DNA from: Solirubrobacterales bacterium
GTDB taxonomy: Bacteria; Actinomycetota; Thermoleophilia; Solirubrobacterales; Solirubrobacteraceae
Assembly: GCA_025964065.1 (NCBI GenBank)
Contig: JAOPZO010000368.1
Coordinates: 1 to 6,518 of the forward strand
Length of the DNA: 6,518 nt
Reading direction: 5' to 3'
The number at the start of each line of letters is the position of its first letter. Within the stretch, counting starts at the first letter, position 1. This document shows positions 6,245 to 6,518 of the stretch, in pieces. A program made the translations under genes and the position numbers. The notes beneath the pieces were generated by a model. The model searched no databases. It was not told the DNA's origin and saw only the letters and a list, made by a program, of their open reading frames with translations.

Positions 6245-6518
6245 ATGCGCATCGCGATCCTCGGCGCCGGTCCGGTCGGGCTCGAGGCGGCCCTCGCCGC
6301 CGCGGCCCGCGGCGCCGACGTGACCGTGTACGAGCAGGCGCCCGCAGTCGGCGGCAACGTGCGCTCCTGGGGGCACGTGCGGACGTTCACCCCGTGGGAC
6401 ATGCTCGTCTCGCCGCGCGTGCGGGCCACGCTCGGGGCGGCGGCGCCGTCGGGCGACGCGCTCCCGACGGGCACGGAGCTCGTGGCGCGGGTGCTCGAGC
6501 CCGTCGCGGCGTCCCCCG
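6245..6518 (+). CDS. FAD/NAD(P)-binding oxidoreductase, N-terminal part
   Basis: The first 91 codons of a flavoprotein that continues past the right edge. Seen: a Rossmann dinucleotide-binding start, IAILGAGPVGLEAA (3-16), with an acidic residue ending the second strand (VTVYEQ, E30), which binds the FAD ribose. Next are VGGNV (35-39) and a WGHVRTFTPW segment (42-51), reminiscent of a group of FAD-dependent oxidoreductases related to flavin monooxygenases and amine-oxidase-like enzymes. The substrate cannot be told from this fragment. The start codon is the only one that includes the whole nucleotide-binding strand, and a -10 element just upstream supports it. It is divergent from the radical SAM operon across 39 bp, so it is probably co-regulated and may supply an oxidation step in the same pathway (inference). 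Confidence 0.85.
   Translation, partial: MRIAILGAGPVGLEAALAAAARGADVTVYEQAPAVGGNVRSWGHVRTFTPWDMLVSPRVRATLGAAAPSGDALPTGTELVARVLEPVAASP

Noticed and set aside
6206..6376. N-terminal extension of the phosphoesterase-radical SAM fusion to an upstream ATG
   Set aside because: The added 57 residues have no fold-like pattern and would overlap the start of the divergent FAD oxidoreductase; the phosphoesterase fold begins right after GTG 6205.
1..6518. Very frequent CTCGAG hexamers as a possible repeat or restriction signal
   Set aside because: They mostly reflect the favoured codons CTC (Leu) and GAG (Glu) and their shifted frames in this GC-rich genome.

Overview
The window is very GC-rich (about three quarters G+C by eye) and nearly all coding. 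Third codon positions are almost always G or C, and several genes start with GTG. This fits a high-GC bacterium. Gene content and codon style suggest an actinomycete-type organism, perhaps of the Solirubrobacterales/Thermoleophilia kind, but that placement is inference. There are no RNA genes, mobile elements or CRISPR arrays.

Left part (1-2197): a type 2 isopentenyl-diphosphate isomerase gene on the minus strand, cut by the left edge, is divergent from a plus-strand flavin disulfide oxidoreductase of the dihydrolipoamide dehydrogenase/mercuric reductase superfamily. They share a 59-bp intergenic region with a short direct repeat and an inverted repeat. The oxidoreductase keeps its redox disulfide but lacks the usual C-terminal catalytic His-Glu pair.

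Central and right part (2205-6205): a compact minus-strand operon, read right to left. It starts with a metallophosphoesterase-like domain fused to a radical SAM domain (562 aa). Next is a family 2 glycosyltransferase of the kind annotated as rSAM-associated/arsenosugar (TIGR04283-like, 222 aa), overlapping the first gene by 4 bp. A second, unrelated radical SAM protein (457 aa) follows 4 bp later. After a 95-bp gap with hairpins comes a 57-aa one-helix membrane protein, which meets the oxidoreductase gene tail to tail.

Right edge (6245-6518): an FAD-binding oxidoreductase gene starts divergently, only 39 bp from the operon start, with a -10 element placed as in leaderless genes. It runs off the window.

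Working picture (inference): two different radical SAM enzymes, a glycosyltransferase, a degenerate phosphoesterase and probably the divergent flavoenzyme act in one uncharacterised pathway making a modified glycosylated small molecule or lipid. The radical SAM/glycosyltransferase association recalls arsenosugar clusters, but no arsenite methyltransferase or ArsS-type radical SAM gene is visible here.
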